In this document: in pieces, positions 43,596-53,113 of the stretch | Position numbering within the stretch: position 1 is the stretch's first letter | How the letters are laid out: the number at the start of each line of letters is the position of its first letter | From: Leucobacter sp. UCMA 4100 | Lineage (GTDB): Bacteria; Actinomycetota; Actinomycetes; Actinomycetales; Microbacteriaceae | Assembly: GCF_027853335.1 (NCBI RefSeq) | Contig: NZ_JAFEUS010000002.1 | Location: forward strand, 868,001-932,000 | Length of the DNA stretch: 64,000 nt | Reading direction: 5' to 3' | Program-made: the position numbers and the translations under genes | The notes under the pieces: model-generated | Told to the model about the DNA's origin: nothing | What the model saw: only the letters and a program-made list of their open reading frames with translations | Databases searched by the model: none

Positions 43596-43680
43596 TATGG
43601 TCGCCTTTTTTGTCGTCGTTGGTTACACTTTTCACGTATCCACTATTTGTTGACGCGCAACCGATGCGAAAGGAGCTGCC

Positions 43681-44349
43681 TTGGTCACTCCCACCGCTGC
43701 TACCGCTTCACACCCCATTTCTCCTGATGTCACTGCCGATCTCAGAACAGCGATTCTCAACGGGGAATTTGCCCCGCAGCAGCGCCTTGTCGAGGTCGAC
43801 TTGTGCGAGCAGTTTGGTGCATCAAGGGCAACAGTACGCACCGCTCTGCTCAATCTGAGCACCGAGGGACTTGTCGAACGACTGCCGAACCGGGGTGCCC
43901 GCGTTCGAGCGATCTCAGTCGAAGAAGCGATCGAGATTCTTGAGGTACGCCTGCTCCTCGAATCTTTGTGCGCAAGAAAACTTGCAGAAATAATAACCCC
44001 GGAGCAATCGCTGCGCTTAACCTCATTGCGGGCAAACATTGTTGAAGCGCTCGACACCAATAACCTCGTCGAGTACTCAGCCCTACATCAACAACTCGAT
44101 GCGTTTATTCGAGAACACTGCGGCCAAGAGACTGCCGCCCAACTACTGCTTTGGTTGCAGGCTCAAGCAGCAAGACACCAGTTCCGACTGAGCTTTCGCC
44201 CTGGCCGAGCACAAACCTCAGGCCCCGAGCATTTAGCCATCATCGACGCGATCACCTCGCAAGATCCTGATGCGGCAGAAGCGGCAATCCGGATCCACTT
44301 AGAAAGCGTCATCGCTGCGCTCAAGGAAACACAACCGAGTCTCAGCTAA
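43681..44349 (+). CDS. GntR/FCD-family transcriptional regulator
   Basis: A 222-residue regulator. The N-terminal winged helix has LRTAILNGEFAPQQRLVEVDL and FGASRATVRTALLNLSTEGL. The all-helical FCD effector domain has the usual metal/ligand His residues in HQQLDAFIREH, PEHLAIIDAI and IRIHLESV. It starts at TTG 43681 behind AAGGAG. FCD regulators of the VanR type sense organic acids, so a pathway intermediate or imported substrate is the likely effector. It probably binds the ATTGT-ACAAT sites at 43584 and 40932. Confidence 0.9.
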   Translation: MVTPTAATASHPISPDVTADLRTAILNGEFAPQQRLVEVDLCEQFGASRATVRTALLNLSTEGLVERLPNRGARVRAISVEEAIEILEVRLLLESLCARKLAEIITPEQSLRLTSLRANIVEALDTNNLVEYSALHQQLDAFIREHCGQETAAQLLLWLQAQAARHQFRLSFRPGRAQTSGPEHLAIIDAITSQDPDAAEAAIRIHLESVIAALKETQPSLS

Positions 44350-44405
44350 CGTCCTCGCCTCTGTTTTCCTGCCTATCGTTTAAGCAACGCCTCGGGCAAA
44401 CCCCA

Positions 44406-44996
44406 CTAGTAGTGCTCGAACCGCCCGGGGAGCAGCGTCCACGGGTCTTCGCCCAGGTACTCGCACACGGCCTGGTACACGCACCACTCGACGAACATGC
44501 GGCGGTGCGTCTCGTCGGGCTCGTGCAGGCCCCGGAACCGCTGGATGGGCGCGCGAAACAGGTAGATCATGTGTTCGCCAGGGCTCACGAGCCAGAACAT
44601 CGGCTCCTCCGAGTGGGTGCCCTCGGGCATCTCGTATGGGGGCAGCGACATGAAGCCGATGTTGACGCCGTCGAGGTCGTCGGGCAGTTGCTGGCGCAGG
44701 TACTGGATGGTCGCGGCGGCCCAGTGCTTGAACGTTTCCACGCGGGAGTGCGGATCGCGCACCTTCGTGCCGGTGAGCGATGAGCGGATCGGCCGGCGCC
44801 CGTGGCGGCGCACCGGCGGGGTCGAGTCGCCGGGTTGCGCGGGTGCCGATTGCCCGGTGCCCCGTTGCGCGGCGCCAGCGCCTTGCTCGGCAGCGCCTTG
44901 CTCGGCAGCACGCTGCTCGGCGGCGCGCTGCGCAGCCGAGGGTTGCGCGGGCTTACCCTGCGGCTGGGGCTTTGGTTTACGACGGCCAAACATCAC
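44406..44996 (-). CDS. Metallopeptidase-like protein without HExxH
   Basis: A 196-residue protein. The first ~65 residues are low-complexity (Ala, Glu, Gln, Pro). The C-terminal ~130 residues resemble the zincin-like PF06262 family that commonly sits near whiB in Actinobacteria: YLRQQLPDDLDGVNIGF, then MIYLFRAPIQRF and a helix at the place of the zinc motif. That helix reads FVEWCVYQAVCEYLG, so the HExxH is absent and peptidase activity is doubtful. It lies 8 bases after the DUF5719 gene. The family assignment is tentative. Confidence 0.5.
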   Translation of the reverse strand: MMFGRRKPKPQPQGKPAQPSAAQRAAEQRAAEQGAAEQGAGAAQRGTGQSAPAQPGDSTPPVRRHGRRPIRSSLTGTKVRDPHSRVETFKHWAAATIQYLRQQLPDDLDGVNIGFMSLPPYEMPEGTHSEEPMFWLVSPGEHMIYLFRAPIQRFRGLHEPDETHRRMFVEWCVYQAVCEYLGEDPWTLLPGRFEHY

Positions 44997-45004
44997 GCAC
45001 CAGC

Positions 45005-46372
45005 TTAGCGAGTATAAACGGTGAACTCTTCGATCAGGCTTGCTGAGGCGAGCACCGGGTAGGTCGAGAGGGTGTGCTCGTCGAAGAGTGTCACGCCAAG
45101 GGCGAAGGGGGCTTCGCCCTGAACGGTGGCCTCGCCGGCTTTCGCGATCTGCTTCGCGGTGTAGGGCTCGAGAGTCACGGTCGACTCACCGACGGTGAAC
45201 TCGGCTTTCTTGTCACTCACGTTGGTGAGGGTGAGGGTTCCGCCGGGTAGCGTGAGCGCCTTCACGGTTTCGCCTGAGCTGAAGACGCTCGAGGGGGTCA
45301 TCCACGCGAAGTCGTGTTCGTTGTTGTTGTGCAGCAGCGCCATCACGCCGCCAACGATGGGTTCGTCGCTCTCGACGATGACGCCGGTGGCCTCTTTCGG
45401 TAGCTTCGACAAGCCGAGGTCGGTCACGACGCCAGCCTCGAGGTCGACTTCGCCGATGAGTGCGCGCTCCTTGTCGGCCGTGAGCGAGAACACCTTTGCC
45501 TTCGTCGCGACCTCGGGTGAGAGCAGCCTGGCGAGCGCGGCATCGTGCCCGTCTTCGCCCTCTTCGCCGTGCGTGTGGTTCTCGTAGGTGCGCACACCCG
45601 AGAAGACGAGCTCGGTCGATGGTGTCAGCTGCGCGTTGACCGTGTCGGCACCGATGGGGGTGATGTCGGTGATTTGGTGTACGCCGAGGGTTGCGAATAC
45701 TGGCGATCCGCTGGCTTGTACACGAATGGCGGTGCTGTCGTAGCCGGCACCGAAGCCGCTCAGCGGAACCGTCTTGGTGGTCGCGGGCGGAACGAGCACG
45801 CCGGTGGTTCCGACGCCTTCGACGGGGCCTTCTTCGTTAAAGACGCCGATCGTGACGGTTGCGGCGACCGCGCCGGGGTTCGAGAGGGTGATGACGCTCG
45901 AGATGCCGCGGGCGGTGCTGCCGCCCACGATCCACTGCTCGTTGGTCGCTTCGCCGCAGCTTGACGCGGCGAGACCCCTCACGGTTTCGGTGTCGATGCG
46001 CTGCTGTTGGGCTGCGCGAAAGTCTTCTGAGCCGGGCACCGTGTGTGAGCTCGGCGGCGTCGCGCCCGAGAGCTGCAGTGCGAGGTCGGTTTTCGTGGTT
46101 TCGCTACCGCTCACCTTCGTTTCGGCCTCGCCGATCGGGGTGACGTCGTTGGGTGAGCTGGCGTTGAGGCCGAGCACGCCGAATGAGCCCTGGCACACGA
46201 TCGAGGTGTTCGTCGTGGTCGCGGTGTTCACGGTTTGCGACGGGACCTCGTGCTTGACCGTCGGGAGGTTCGCCTGCCCCGCCAGCATGATGAGGAGCGC
46301 GCCGACCGCGGTCACCGCGATTCCGGTGCCGACCTGGGCACTGCCGCGCACCAGTTTGCTTCGATTACTCAT
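45005..46372 (-). CDS. DUF5719-type secreted/anchored protein
   Basis: A 455-residue protein with one N-terminal transmembrane anchor (about residues 13-33) and a large beta-rich extracellular part. The repeated pattern (TLSNPGAVAATVTIGVFNEEG, LTLTNVSDKKAEFTVGEST) is typical of Ig-like wall-associated domains. It matches DUF5719 proteins found after the big glycosyltransferase near whiB in Microbacteriaceae. ATG 46372 overlaps the glycosyltransferase stop by 8 bases, favouring it over the GTG 7 codons upstream. Its function is unknown; an envelope role with the glycosyltransferase is likely. Confidence 0.8.
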   Translation of the reverse strand: MSNRSKLVRGSAQVGTGIAVTAVGALLIMLAGQANLPTVKHEVPSQTVNTATTTNTSIVCQGSFGVLGLNASSPNDVTPIGEAETKVSGSETTKTDLALQLSGATPPSSHTVPGSEDFRAAQQQRIDTETVRGLAASSCGEATNEQWIVGGSTARGISSVITLSNPGAVAATVTIGVFNEEGPVEGVGTTGVLVPPATTKTVPLSGFGAGYDSTAIRVQASGSPVFATLGVHQITDITPIGADTVNAQLTPSTELVFSGVRTYENHTHGEEGEDGHDAALARLLSPEVATKAKVFSLTADKERALIGEVDLEAGVVTDLGLSKLPKEATGVIVESDEPIVGGVMALLHNNNEHDFAWMTPSSVFSSGETVKALTLPGGTLTLTNVSDKKAEFTVGESTVTLEPYTAKQIAKAGEATVQGEAPFALGVTLFDEHTLSTYPVLASASLIEEFTVYTR

Positions 46373-49300
46373 CGCGCGCCTCCCGGTGTGCATCGTTCGT
46401 GTTGGTGGTCTCGTCGAGGCCGGTCACTTCGGGGCTTGAAAGGTCGGCCGATCCGCCCACGAAAATCGTGTCTTCGTCGGGCAGTTCGTGCTCTTCGTGC
46501 ACGAGCGCCGGCTCGTCGTCGGCCGAAGCTTCGTCGCCAGCCAGAGGCTCGTCGTCGCGGGCTTCGCCCGTTTCCCCTTGCGGATCAGCCTCAGCGAGCA
46601 TCGCGTCAGTGATAATCGGCACCTCGTCGGTCTGGTCTGAGACCTCGCGCGGGGTTGCGTCTTCGAGCACGGCAGCAGGCTCGGCGTTCAGTTCGCCGTC
46701 GGCCGCGTCGGCCTCGGCGGTGCCGGCGTCGGCGTCGGCGTCGGCAGCGGCTTCAGCCGCGGGGGCCACGGCGATGCCTGAGTCGGTGAGCGGCGCGAGT
46801 TTCTTGGCGGCCCTTCCCCGTGGCTTGCGGTGCTTCTCGGGGCGCATGCGCACCTCGCCGGTGGGCAGCGCGAGCAGGAACATGAGGCCGAGCAAGATGA
46901 GCTGGGCGACCCAGAGCATCTTGCCGCTCACGGGGCGCTGCTCGGTGGTTTGGATGTCGAGTTCGTCGTCGGCGAGCTGCGCGGTCGCCTGGGCGGCGCT
47001 CTCGGCTTCGTCGTCGCTTTCGGCAGCGTCGGCAGAACCCTCGGCCGAGTCAGCGCCCTCAGCAGCCTCGCCGCCGTCGGCCGGGGCCGACTCGTTCACA
47101 CGCCACAGCAGGCCATGCGAGGTGTCGCCGATCGGCGAGAGTGCCTCGCTCTGGTCGAGTGCTTCTTGCAGCAGCGAGCGAATCTGCGCGCCGCCGGAGC
47201 CCGGCGTATCGCCGAGCAGCACGAAGCGAATGTTTGCGGCCTCGAGCTGCTCCTGCAGTTCTGAGGCGCCGAGGCTCGCGAGCGATCCGACGAGTTCTGA
47301 GAGCGCTTGCTCTTCAGAGGCCTTTGCGGCGGTGAGCTGCGCGGTGCGCACGCGGTCAAGGGTCAGGGTGTTTCCGCCTCGCAGCTGTGCGCGCAGCTCG
47401 TCTTCGCCGAGCGGCGTGATGACGAGGGCTTGCTGCGTCGGGTTGATCGCAAACTCTGCGTCGATGACGGCGGGAATGGGCTGTCGGTCGACCGTGAGTG
47501 GGCTTTCAGCGCGAACCTGCTGCACCATCGTGGGAAGGCCGAGCAGGATGACACCGACCATGGCGACGATGGCGACGGGTACCTCGGCGCGCAGCAGCGC
47601 CTTCAGGCCGAAGGAGGCGAACGAGATGAGGCCGATCCAGTACAGCGCGAGGCCGGCGCCGGCCGAGACCGCGACGAGCTCTGAGCCGAGCGGCACGAGC
47701 AGCAGGTGGGGGGCGACAACCGCCGTGAGCATGCCCAGAATGGTCATGAGCCCGAGCATGATGGTGCGCCTTACCGGGCCGGTGCACGCACCGACCACCG
47801 CGAGAATTGCGAGGGGCGCGACGAGGCACATGGCGACGACCCACGGTGAAGCCCAGCTCTCGACGCCGATGAGGCTGAGGGCGCCGGGCAGGCCGCCGAG
47901 GCCGGCCTCGGGAAAGCCGAGCAGCATGTCGGCGGGCGCCGCGGCGGTGTGCTGCAGCGGGGCCGACGGGTCGGCGAACATGTCGAGGGGGCGGCCAGAG
48001 GCCACAGCGCTCAGCATGCGGGGCACGCCGAGGGCGAGGGGCACGATCGCGATCGCACAGAGTTTTGAGGCGCCGCGCGGGTAGCAGGCAACGGCGGTGA
48101 TGAGCAGCACGAGAGCCGCAGGGTACAGCACGGGGCCGGCCGCGAGCACGACGGCGGCGATGAACGAGGCGACGCCCGCCCAGCTCCACGACTGCGAGGC
48201 ACGTGAGACGGCATAGAGCAGCCACGGCAGCGCGACGACCACCACGAGGGTCGTAATGCGGCCGGTGATGAGCGCCGAGAGCAGCACGGGCGAGGCGCCC
48301 CAGGCGATGCCCGCGAGCAGCCGGCCAGCGGCGTGCTCGGTGAGTCGGCTCGCCCACATCCAACCGCCGAGGGCGGCTGCGGGCACCGAGCCGATGAGTA
48401 GAACGATGACCGCGAGTGAGGGGTTCCAGAAGGTGATCGTGCCCATGAGCGCGAGCACCCATGCGAAGGGGTCGGCGGGAATCGTGTGCGCGAACGAACC
48501 GAGCGATTGCACGTTCACGGCCGCGGCGCTCACGGTGCTCGACCACAGGCCGCCGAGCGACTGGGTCAGCTGGCCGGCTCCTCCGCCGGTCACGAACGAC
48601 GCACCGAAGAGCCACCAGGTGAACAGGGCGCCCACAGCGAGCGCGCTCATCGTGAGCGCGAGGCCACCGGTTTGCACGAAGTGCAGGTCTTCGCGCTGCC
48701 TGCCCTGAACGGCAAGAATCGATTCCTTGCGCACCATTCGCACCGACGCGACGGTCTTGCGTTCGGTGCGGAGCGGCCGAACCGCACCCCAGCCGGCGGT
48801 ATTGTGCCGTCGAATGTTTGCGCGAGCCCGCCAGATGCTGCGGGGGTGGAAGAACACCTGCAGTGCCGCGACGAACTCGCCGAGCATCGTCCCGGGTCGC
48901 TCACGAATGAGTGCCCACATCATGCCGAGCACGCCGATAATCGGTAGCCCGAGCCACATGAGCGGGGCGAACACCGCGGGCGCGTAGGTGATACGGCGAT
49001 ACAGGCTCGCGGCCCGTGACTGCCGGTGGGCGCGCCGCAAGACTCCGGCACGGTGGTTGATCTCGGGGCCCGCAATGCCGGTGCGGGCATAGCGAAGTCT
49101 CGCCTCGGGGGCCACAATAACGCGGTAGCCCGCGAGTCTCGCGCGCACGCTGAAGTCGAGGCCGTCGTCGTAGATGGGAAGCGCGGGGTCGAAGCCGTCG
49201 AGACGCTGCCAGACGTCGCGGCGCACGAGCATGCCGACGGGCCCAACGCCCATAACGTCTTCGTAGTGGTCGTACTGCTGCTGGTCGAGCTCGTGTCGAT

Positions 49301-49742
49301 CGAGCACCCAGCGGCCGCCCGCCCAGGTGAGCCCCTGGCTCAGCTCAATGATGCGTGAGGGGTCATGCCAGTCGACGAGTTTCGGCCCCGCGACAACCGC
49401 GGTGCCACTCGCCTTCACCTTGAGCAGCAGGTGCTCGAGGGCCGATGGTTCGGGCGCCGAGTCTTCGGCGAGCAGCCACAGCCACTCTTCGCGGGTGTCT
49501 TCGAGCTCTGCGAGGCCGCGCTCGGCCGCGGCAATGGCCTGGCCGAAGCTAGCGCGCTCGTTCATCGCGATAACGGCGTCGATGCCCTCACCGCTGACTG
49601 AGGCTGCGAGCCCCTCGGGGCCGCAGGCGACCACAACGATGCGGTCGGGCATGACGGTTTGCGCCTTGAGCGACTGCAGGGTGAGATCAAGCTTCTCACC
49701 CTGGTGCTTGGCGACAAGAATCGCGGTTACATTACTTCGCAT
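46365..49742 (-). CDS. Large GT2 glycosyltransferase with polytopic membrane domain
   Basis: A 1125-residue protein. The N-terminal ~250 residues form a family 2 glycosyltransferase (AILVAKHQGEKLDLTLQSL, then WLLAEDSAPEP at the nucleotide-Asp site and YDDGLDFSVRARLAGY). A membrane region of about 12 or more helices follows (260-830), then an extracellular part, another helix near 930, and an acidic low-complexity cytoplasmic tail of ~170 residues. It acts in wall or exopolysaccharide synthesis at the membrane; donor and acceptor are unknown. It lies 72 bases after whiB on the same strand. Confidence 0.85.
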   Translation of the reverse strand: MRSNVTAILVAKHQGEKLDLTLQSLKAQTVMPDRIVVVACGPEGLAASVSGEGIDAVIAMNERASFGQAIAAAERGLAELEDTREEWLWLLAEDSAPEPSALEHLLLKVKASGTAVVAGPKLVDWHDPSRIIELSQGLTWAGGRWVLDRHELDQQQYDHYEDVMGVGPVGMLVRRDVWQRLDGFDPALPIYDDGLDFSVRARLAGYRVIVAPEARLRYARTGIAGPEINHRAGVLRRAHRQSRAASLYRRITYAPAVFAPLMWLGLPIIGVLGMMWALIRERPGTMLGEFVAALQVFFHPRSIWRARANIRRHNTAGWGAVRPLRTERKTVASVRMVRKESILAVQGRQREDLHFVQTGGLALTMSALAVGALFTWWLFGASFVTGGGAGQLTQSLGGLWSSTVSAAAVNVQSLGSFAHTIPADPFAWVLALMGTITFWNPSLAVIVLLIGSVPAAALGGWMWASRLTEHAAGRLLAGIAWGASPVLLSALITGRITTLVVVVALPWLLYAVSRASQSWSWAGVASFIAAVVLAAGPVLYPAALVLLITAVACYPRGASKLCAIAIVPLALGVPRMLSAVASGRPLDMFADPSAPLQHTAAAPADMLLGFPEAGLGGLPGALSLIGVESWASPWVVAMCLVAPLAILAVVGACTGPVRRTIMLGLMTILGMLTAVVAPHLLLVPLGSELVAVSAGAGLALYWIGLISFASFGLKALLRAEVPVAIVAMVGVILLGLPTMVQQVRAESPLTVDRQPIPAVIDAEFAINPTQQALVITPLGEDELRAQLRGGNTLTLDRVRTAQLTAAKASEEQALSELVGSLASLGASELQEQLEAANIRFVLLGDTPGSGGAQIRSLLQEALDQSEALSPIGDTSHGLLWRVNESAPADGGEAAEGADSAEGSADAAESDDEAESAAQATAQLADDELDIQTTEQRPVSGKMLWVAQLILLGLMFLLALPTGEVRMRPEKHRKPRGRAAKKLAPLTDSGIAVAPAAEAAADADADAGTAEADAADGELNAEPAAVLEDATPREVSDQTDEVPIITDAMLAEADPQGETGEARDDEPLAGDEASADDEPALVHEEHELPDEDTIFVGGSADLSSPEVTGLDETTNTNDAHREARDE

Positions 49743-49814
49743 AACGCAAGTAAGTGTAAACGCCCTCGCTGTGCAACACGCTGAGGCGTGCCGGGCATGG
49801 GCGAAGCACTCAGG

Positions 49815-50129
49815 TTAGGCGCGTTTGCGCAGTTTGCGGCGCTCGCGCTCTGAGAGCCCGCCCCAAATGCCAAAGCGCTCGTCGTTCTCGAGTGCGTACT
49901 CGAGGCACTGAGCGCTGACCTCGCACGATTCGCACACGCGCTTGGCTTCCCGCGTCGATCCGCCCTTTTCAGGAAAGAAGGCTTCGGGGTCAGTTTGCGC
50001 ACAGAGTGCGTCGGCCTGCCATGCGAGAGCGGTGTCTTCGTCTTGGCGGGTCCCTGGAACACCAAGGAAAACGGGGTCTACAAACCAGTTGTTCGGAACC
50101 TGCGATGCGGGTTTCTCGTTCTCGGTCAC
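49815..50129 (-). CDS. WhiB-family iron-sulfur regulator (WhiB2/WhmD-like)
   Basis: A 104-residue WhiB-like protein. The four cluster-binding cysteines are C43, C66, C69 and C75 (CESCEVSAQC), followed by GIWGG (87-91) and a basic C-terminus (SERERRKLRKR). Such proteins bind a [4Fe-4S] cluster and work with the principal sigma factor. WhiB2-like members control septation. GTG 50129 is preceded by GGAAGGAGGGG, a very strong ribosome site. Context next to manA and wall genes matches mycobacterial whiB2. Confidence 0.94.
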   Translation of the reverse strand: MTENEKPASQVPNNWFVDPVFLGVPGTRQDEDTALAWQADALCAQTDPEAFFPEKGGSTREAKRVCESCEVSAQCLEYALENDERFGIWGGLSERERRKLRKRA

Positions 50130-50233
50130 TGCCCCTCCTTCCTTACAAAGCGTTTAGGTTACCTCATAATTACACCGGTGTCATTCGCGCAAGTCAAGCC
50201 GGACATAGTAAAGCCTCAACCACTACTTGAAGG

Positions 50234-51541
50234 TCAGGACACGCCCTCGACCCTCGAAATGTCGCCTTCTGGTCGACTGCCGACGCTCGCCACGAAGGCC
50301 TCGCCCGAGCCCGAAAGCTCGACGGCCCCACCCGCCGAAATGTAGAGAGAATGGCCCTTTCTCACGCTTGCGACCTCACGCAGATCGGCCCCAATTCGCT
50401 CGACCCGCAGCACCCCTTCAGTCGCGATCATGACGAGTGGGTACGGAGCCTCAAGAGACACGGCTCTCGCCAAATGCATCCCGGGCGCGTCGAGCGGGTC
50501 GTGCTCGGCGTCAACGCGCACGCGGTGCAACTGAAAGTCGGGAATGGGCGGTTGCCAGGTCGTGAGCCCGGGCGCTGGCGTCGCCCCATAAAAGAGCGGA
50601 TCGTTGGTGGTCGCCAGGTCGAGAATACGGCGAAACTCTGGCACGTCGATGTGCTTCTCGGTCAGCCCGGCGCGCAGCACGTTGTCAGACGACGCCATGA
50701 TCTCTACCCCGACACCGCCGAGGTAGGCGTGCAGCACGCCCGCGTCGAGGTACAGCGCCTCGCCCGCATCGAGCGTGACGACGTGCATGAGTAACGAGAT
50801 GAGCACGCCGGGGTCTCCGGGGTGCGTGGTCACGAGCCTGCGCAGCACGTCGCGGCGCACGCCGTCGAGGTCGAGCGGCGCATCGCCCATGATCACTTCG
50901 GCGAGCGCCCGAACGGTCTCGGTCACGATTTCGTCACCAGGTAACAGCCAGTCGAGCAACGCCTCTCGCCCGGCCATACCGTCGACGCTGAGCCTTGCCG
51001 CACTCTGCACTCGCGCCGCGAACGAGAGCAACAGCTGGCTGCCCCTGGCCCCGCAGGTTCCCGAGCCCCGAGCGATCGCCGCCGCGTCGTTTGCCGCGTC
51101 ACCGAGCTCTCGCCAGCCGCTCAGCGCCTCGATGCGCGAGAGCGCGACGAGCAGCTCGGGCTTGTGGTTCGCGTCTTTGTACGAGCGGGCGGGATCATCG
51201 AGCGCGATTCCCGCGGCGTTCTCACGCGCGAATCCCTCCCGCGCCTGGCTCTTGCGGGGATGCACCTGCAGCGAGAGCGGCGCCCCGATGCCGAGCACCT
51301 TGAGCAGAAAGGGCAGGTGCCCGCCGTCGACGCCGTACACCTCGGGGTTTCGCTCGATGAGGTCGATGAGGGTGAGCGGCTCGGCCATGCTGCCAGCAAC
51401 CTGCGCCGGGTCGACCTCGTGGTCGCCGAGCCACAGCTCCGCCTGCGGTTCACCGGTCGGCTCAGTCGCGAGCACCTCTGGCAGGGCTTCGCGAGAACCC
51501 CACGCGTAGGTGCGTGGAACGTTCTGTATAAATATGAGCAC
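50234..51541 (-). CDS. manA: Mannose-6-phosphate isomerase, class I
   Basis: Interconverts fructose-6-phosphate and mannose-6-phosphate, feeding GDP-mannose for glycans. The 435-residue product starts at GTG 51541. Zinc and active-site segments: LWLGDHEVDP, PLSLQVHPRKSQA with the Gln/His pair near residue 95, SYKDANHKPELLVAL with the Glu ligand, and ALYLDAGVLHAYLGGVGVEIMASSDNVLRAGLT near 280. It is convergent with nothing and divergent from the polymerase/ligase gene. In mycobacteria manA also lies near whiB2. Confidence 0.95.
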   Translation of the reverse strand: MLIFIQNVPRTYAWGSREALPEVLATEPTGEPQAELWLGDHEVDPAQVAGSMAEPLTLIDLIERNPEVYGVDGGHLPFLLKVLGIGAPLSLQVHPRKSQAREGFARENAAGIALDDPARSYKDANHKPELLVALSRIEALSGWRELGDAANDAAAIARGSGTCGARGSQLLLSFAARVQSAARLSVDGMAGREALLDWLLPGDEIVTETVRALAEVIMGDAPLDLDGVRRDVLRRLVTTHPGDPGVLISLLMHVVTLDAGEALYLDAGVLHAYLGGVGVEIMASSDNVLRAGLTEKHIDVPEFRRILDLATTNDPLFYGATPAPGLTTWQPPIPDFQLHRVRVDAEHDPLDAPGMHLARAVSLEAPYPLVMIATEGVLRVERIGADLREVASVRKGHSLYISAGGAVELSGSGEAFVASVGSRPEGDISRVEGVS

Positions 51542-51653
51542 GCGGCACTCTCTTATCTTCGACTGGCTTATCTCTCTGGCGCACCGCTTAAGGTTTCCCG
51601 TGGAACACCGACGTCATGGAGAAGCACACCAACTCGCAATTACACTACATACC

Positions 51654-53021
51654 ATGGCTGAAATTACCCGAGAGGCGAAACACCACCGCCTCGGCGTGAA
51701 CGCATACGCAACCGCGACCTTCTTTATCGCGCTCGGCGGCAACGCGTTTCGCAACCTGCTCGGGCTGCAGGGGTACGTCGCGCTCGTGGTCGTGGTGTTC
51801 GGTATCGGCATCGCGCTGTTCATCAAGCAGCGCCCCGAGCGCTTTCGTTGGTACCGCCTGCCAGCGCCCCTGACGCTCTTTCTCGTCTTCGCCGCGCTCT
51901 CGATTCTCTGGTCGCAGTACCGGCTCGAGTCACTGCTCGGCGTCACGGCGCAGCTCATCACGACGGCCGTCGCCGTGATGCTCGCGCTACTCCTGACGTG
52001 GCAAGAAACACTCAGCACCCTGGCGAGTGCCTTTCGCTACCTGCTCGGCCTCTCGATCGTCTTCGAACTGTTCGTCTCGATCTTCATTCGCGAGCCGCTC
52101 TTGCCGTGGTGGATCGAGGCTCCCGAGGGCAAGACCCCGAATCTGCTCTACTGGAGCCGTGACCTCCTGTTCGAGGGTGGCCCGATTCAGGGCCTGCTCG
52201 GCAGTTCGACGCTGCTCGGCTTCGCGGCGTTGCTCGGCCTCATCATCTTTGTCATTCAGCTTCGTGCCGGCACTGTGCGCCCATTTGCGGGCTGGTTCTG
52301 GGTCATCGTTGCGCTCGCCACGCTCGTGCTCACGAGGCCCGCGACGGCGCTCATCGCTGGCGGCGTCGTTGTCGTCTCGCTCTTCTTCGCGCTCTGGGCG
52401 AGGCGGGCGAAGGCCGACCACCGCATGCCCATGTACTTCATCGGCGCGGCACTGCTCGCGGCGTGCGGCACGCTCGCGATCGTGTTTCGCGACAGCTTCT
52501 TCGGCATCTTCGGCAAATCGGGCAGTCTGACGGGCCGCACCGAGACCTGGCAAAAGGTCATCGATCTCGGCTCAGAGCACCCCGCTGCCGGCTGGGGCTG
52601 GGTGAGCTACTGGGCCCCGTGGGTCGAACCGTTTAAGAGCCTCGACGTGCAGGGCGGCATTCCCGTCATGCACGCGCACAATGCGTGGCTCGACGTCTGG
52701 TTCCAGCTCGGCTTCATCGGGCTCGCCCTCTTCGGCTTGCTCGTGTTCGTCACCACGTGGCGCGTGTGGTTCAGGGCCGTCGACCAGCCGAGGCGCGGCC
52801 CCGGCGCTCCCCTGCCCTACGCGACGAGCGCGCTCTGGCCGTTTCTCATCATGATGGCGATGCTCGTGCAGTCGCTCACCGAGAGCCGCATGATTGTCGA
52901 GAGCGGGTGGCTTCTGCTCGTGCTCTTCACGGTGAAGACCCGTTTCGACTACGAGGTGCCCTCGAGCCAGGATGACCAGAAGCGCATTCCATGGCGCGAT
53001 ACGCCGATTCCACGCGGCTAG
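51654..53021 (+). CDS. O-antigen ligase/polymerase-like membrane protein
   Basis: A 455-residue polytopic protein with about 10-12 helices. The largest external loop and the motif LTGRTETWQKVI, HPAAGWGWVSYW and HAHNAWLDVWFQLGFIGLALF form a Wzy_C signature, shared by O-antigen ligases and polymerases. The frame is open from 51510, but ATG 51654 starts just before the first helix; no strong ribosome site supports either. In a Gram-positive context it probably polymerises or attaches a wall glycan made by the glycosyltransferases that follow. Confidence 0.85.
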   Translation: MAEITREAKHHRLGVNAYATATFFIALGGNAFRNLLGLQGYVALVVVVFGIGIALFIKQRPERFRWYRLPAPLTLFLVFAALSILWSQYRLESLLGVTAQLITTAVAVMLALLLTWQETLSTLASAFRYLLGLSIVFELFVSIFIREPLLPWWIEAPEGKTPNLLYWSRDLLFEGGPIQGLLGSSTLLGFAALLGLIIFVIQLRAGTVRPFAGWFWVIVALATLVLTRPATALIAGGVVVVSLFFALWARRAKADHRMPMYFIGAALLAACGTLAIVFRDSFFGIFGKSGSLTGRTETWQKVIDLGSEHPAAGWGWVSYWAPWVEPFKSLDVQGGIPVMHAHNAWLDVWFQLGFIGLALFGLLVFVTTWRVWFRAVDQPRRGPGAPLPYATSALWPFLIMMAMLVQSLTESRMIVESGWLLLVLFTVKTRFDYEVPSSQDDQKRIPWRDTPIPRG

Positions 53022-53113
53022 CGGTGAGACAGTAAAGCTCCAAACACACACCTTTTCGTTCATCTTGCCTGGGTACACTGACGAGTGACTTTGTACGTGT
53101 CGAAAGGTTTCCT

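Noticed and set aside
46399-48084. Ser/Ala-rich 561-codon frame antisense to the large glycosyltransferase
   Set aside because: It is a low-complexity shadow of Asp/Glu/Ala codons, with no ribosome site and no neighbour support.
47506-48615. Arg-rich 369-codon frame on the same strand as the glycosyltransferase
   Set aside because: It is out of frame inside a gene with continuous membrane-helix coding, a typical GC-rich false frame.
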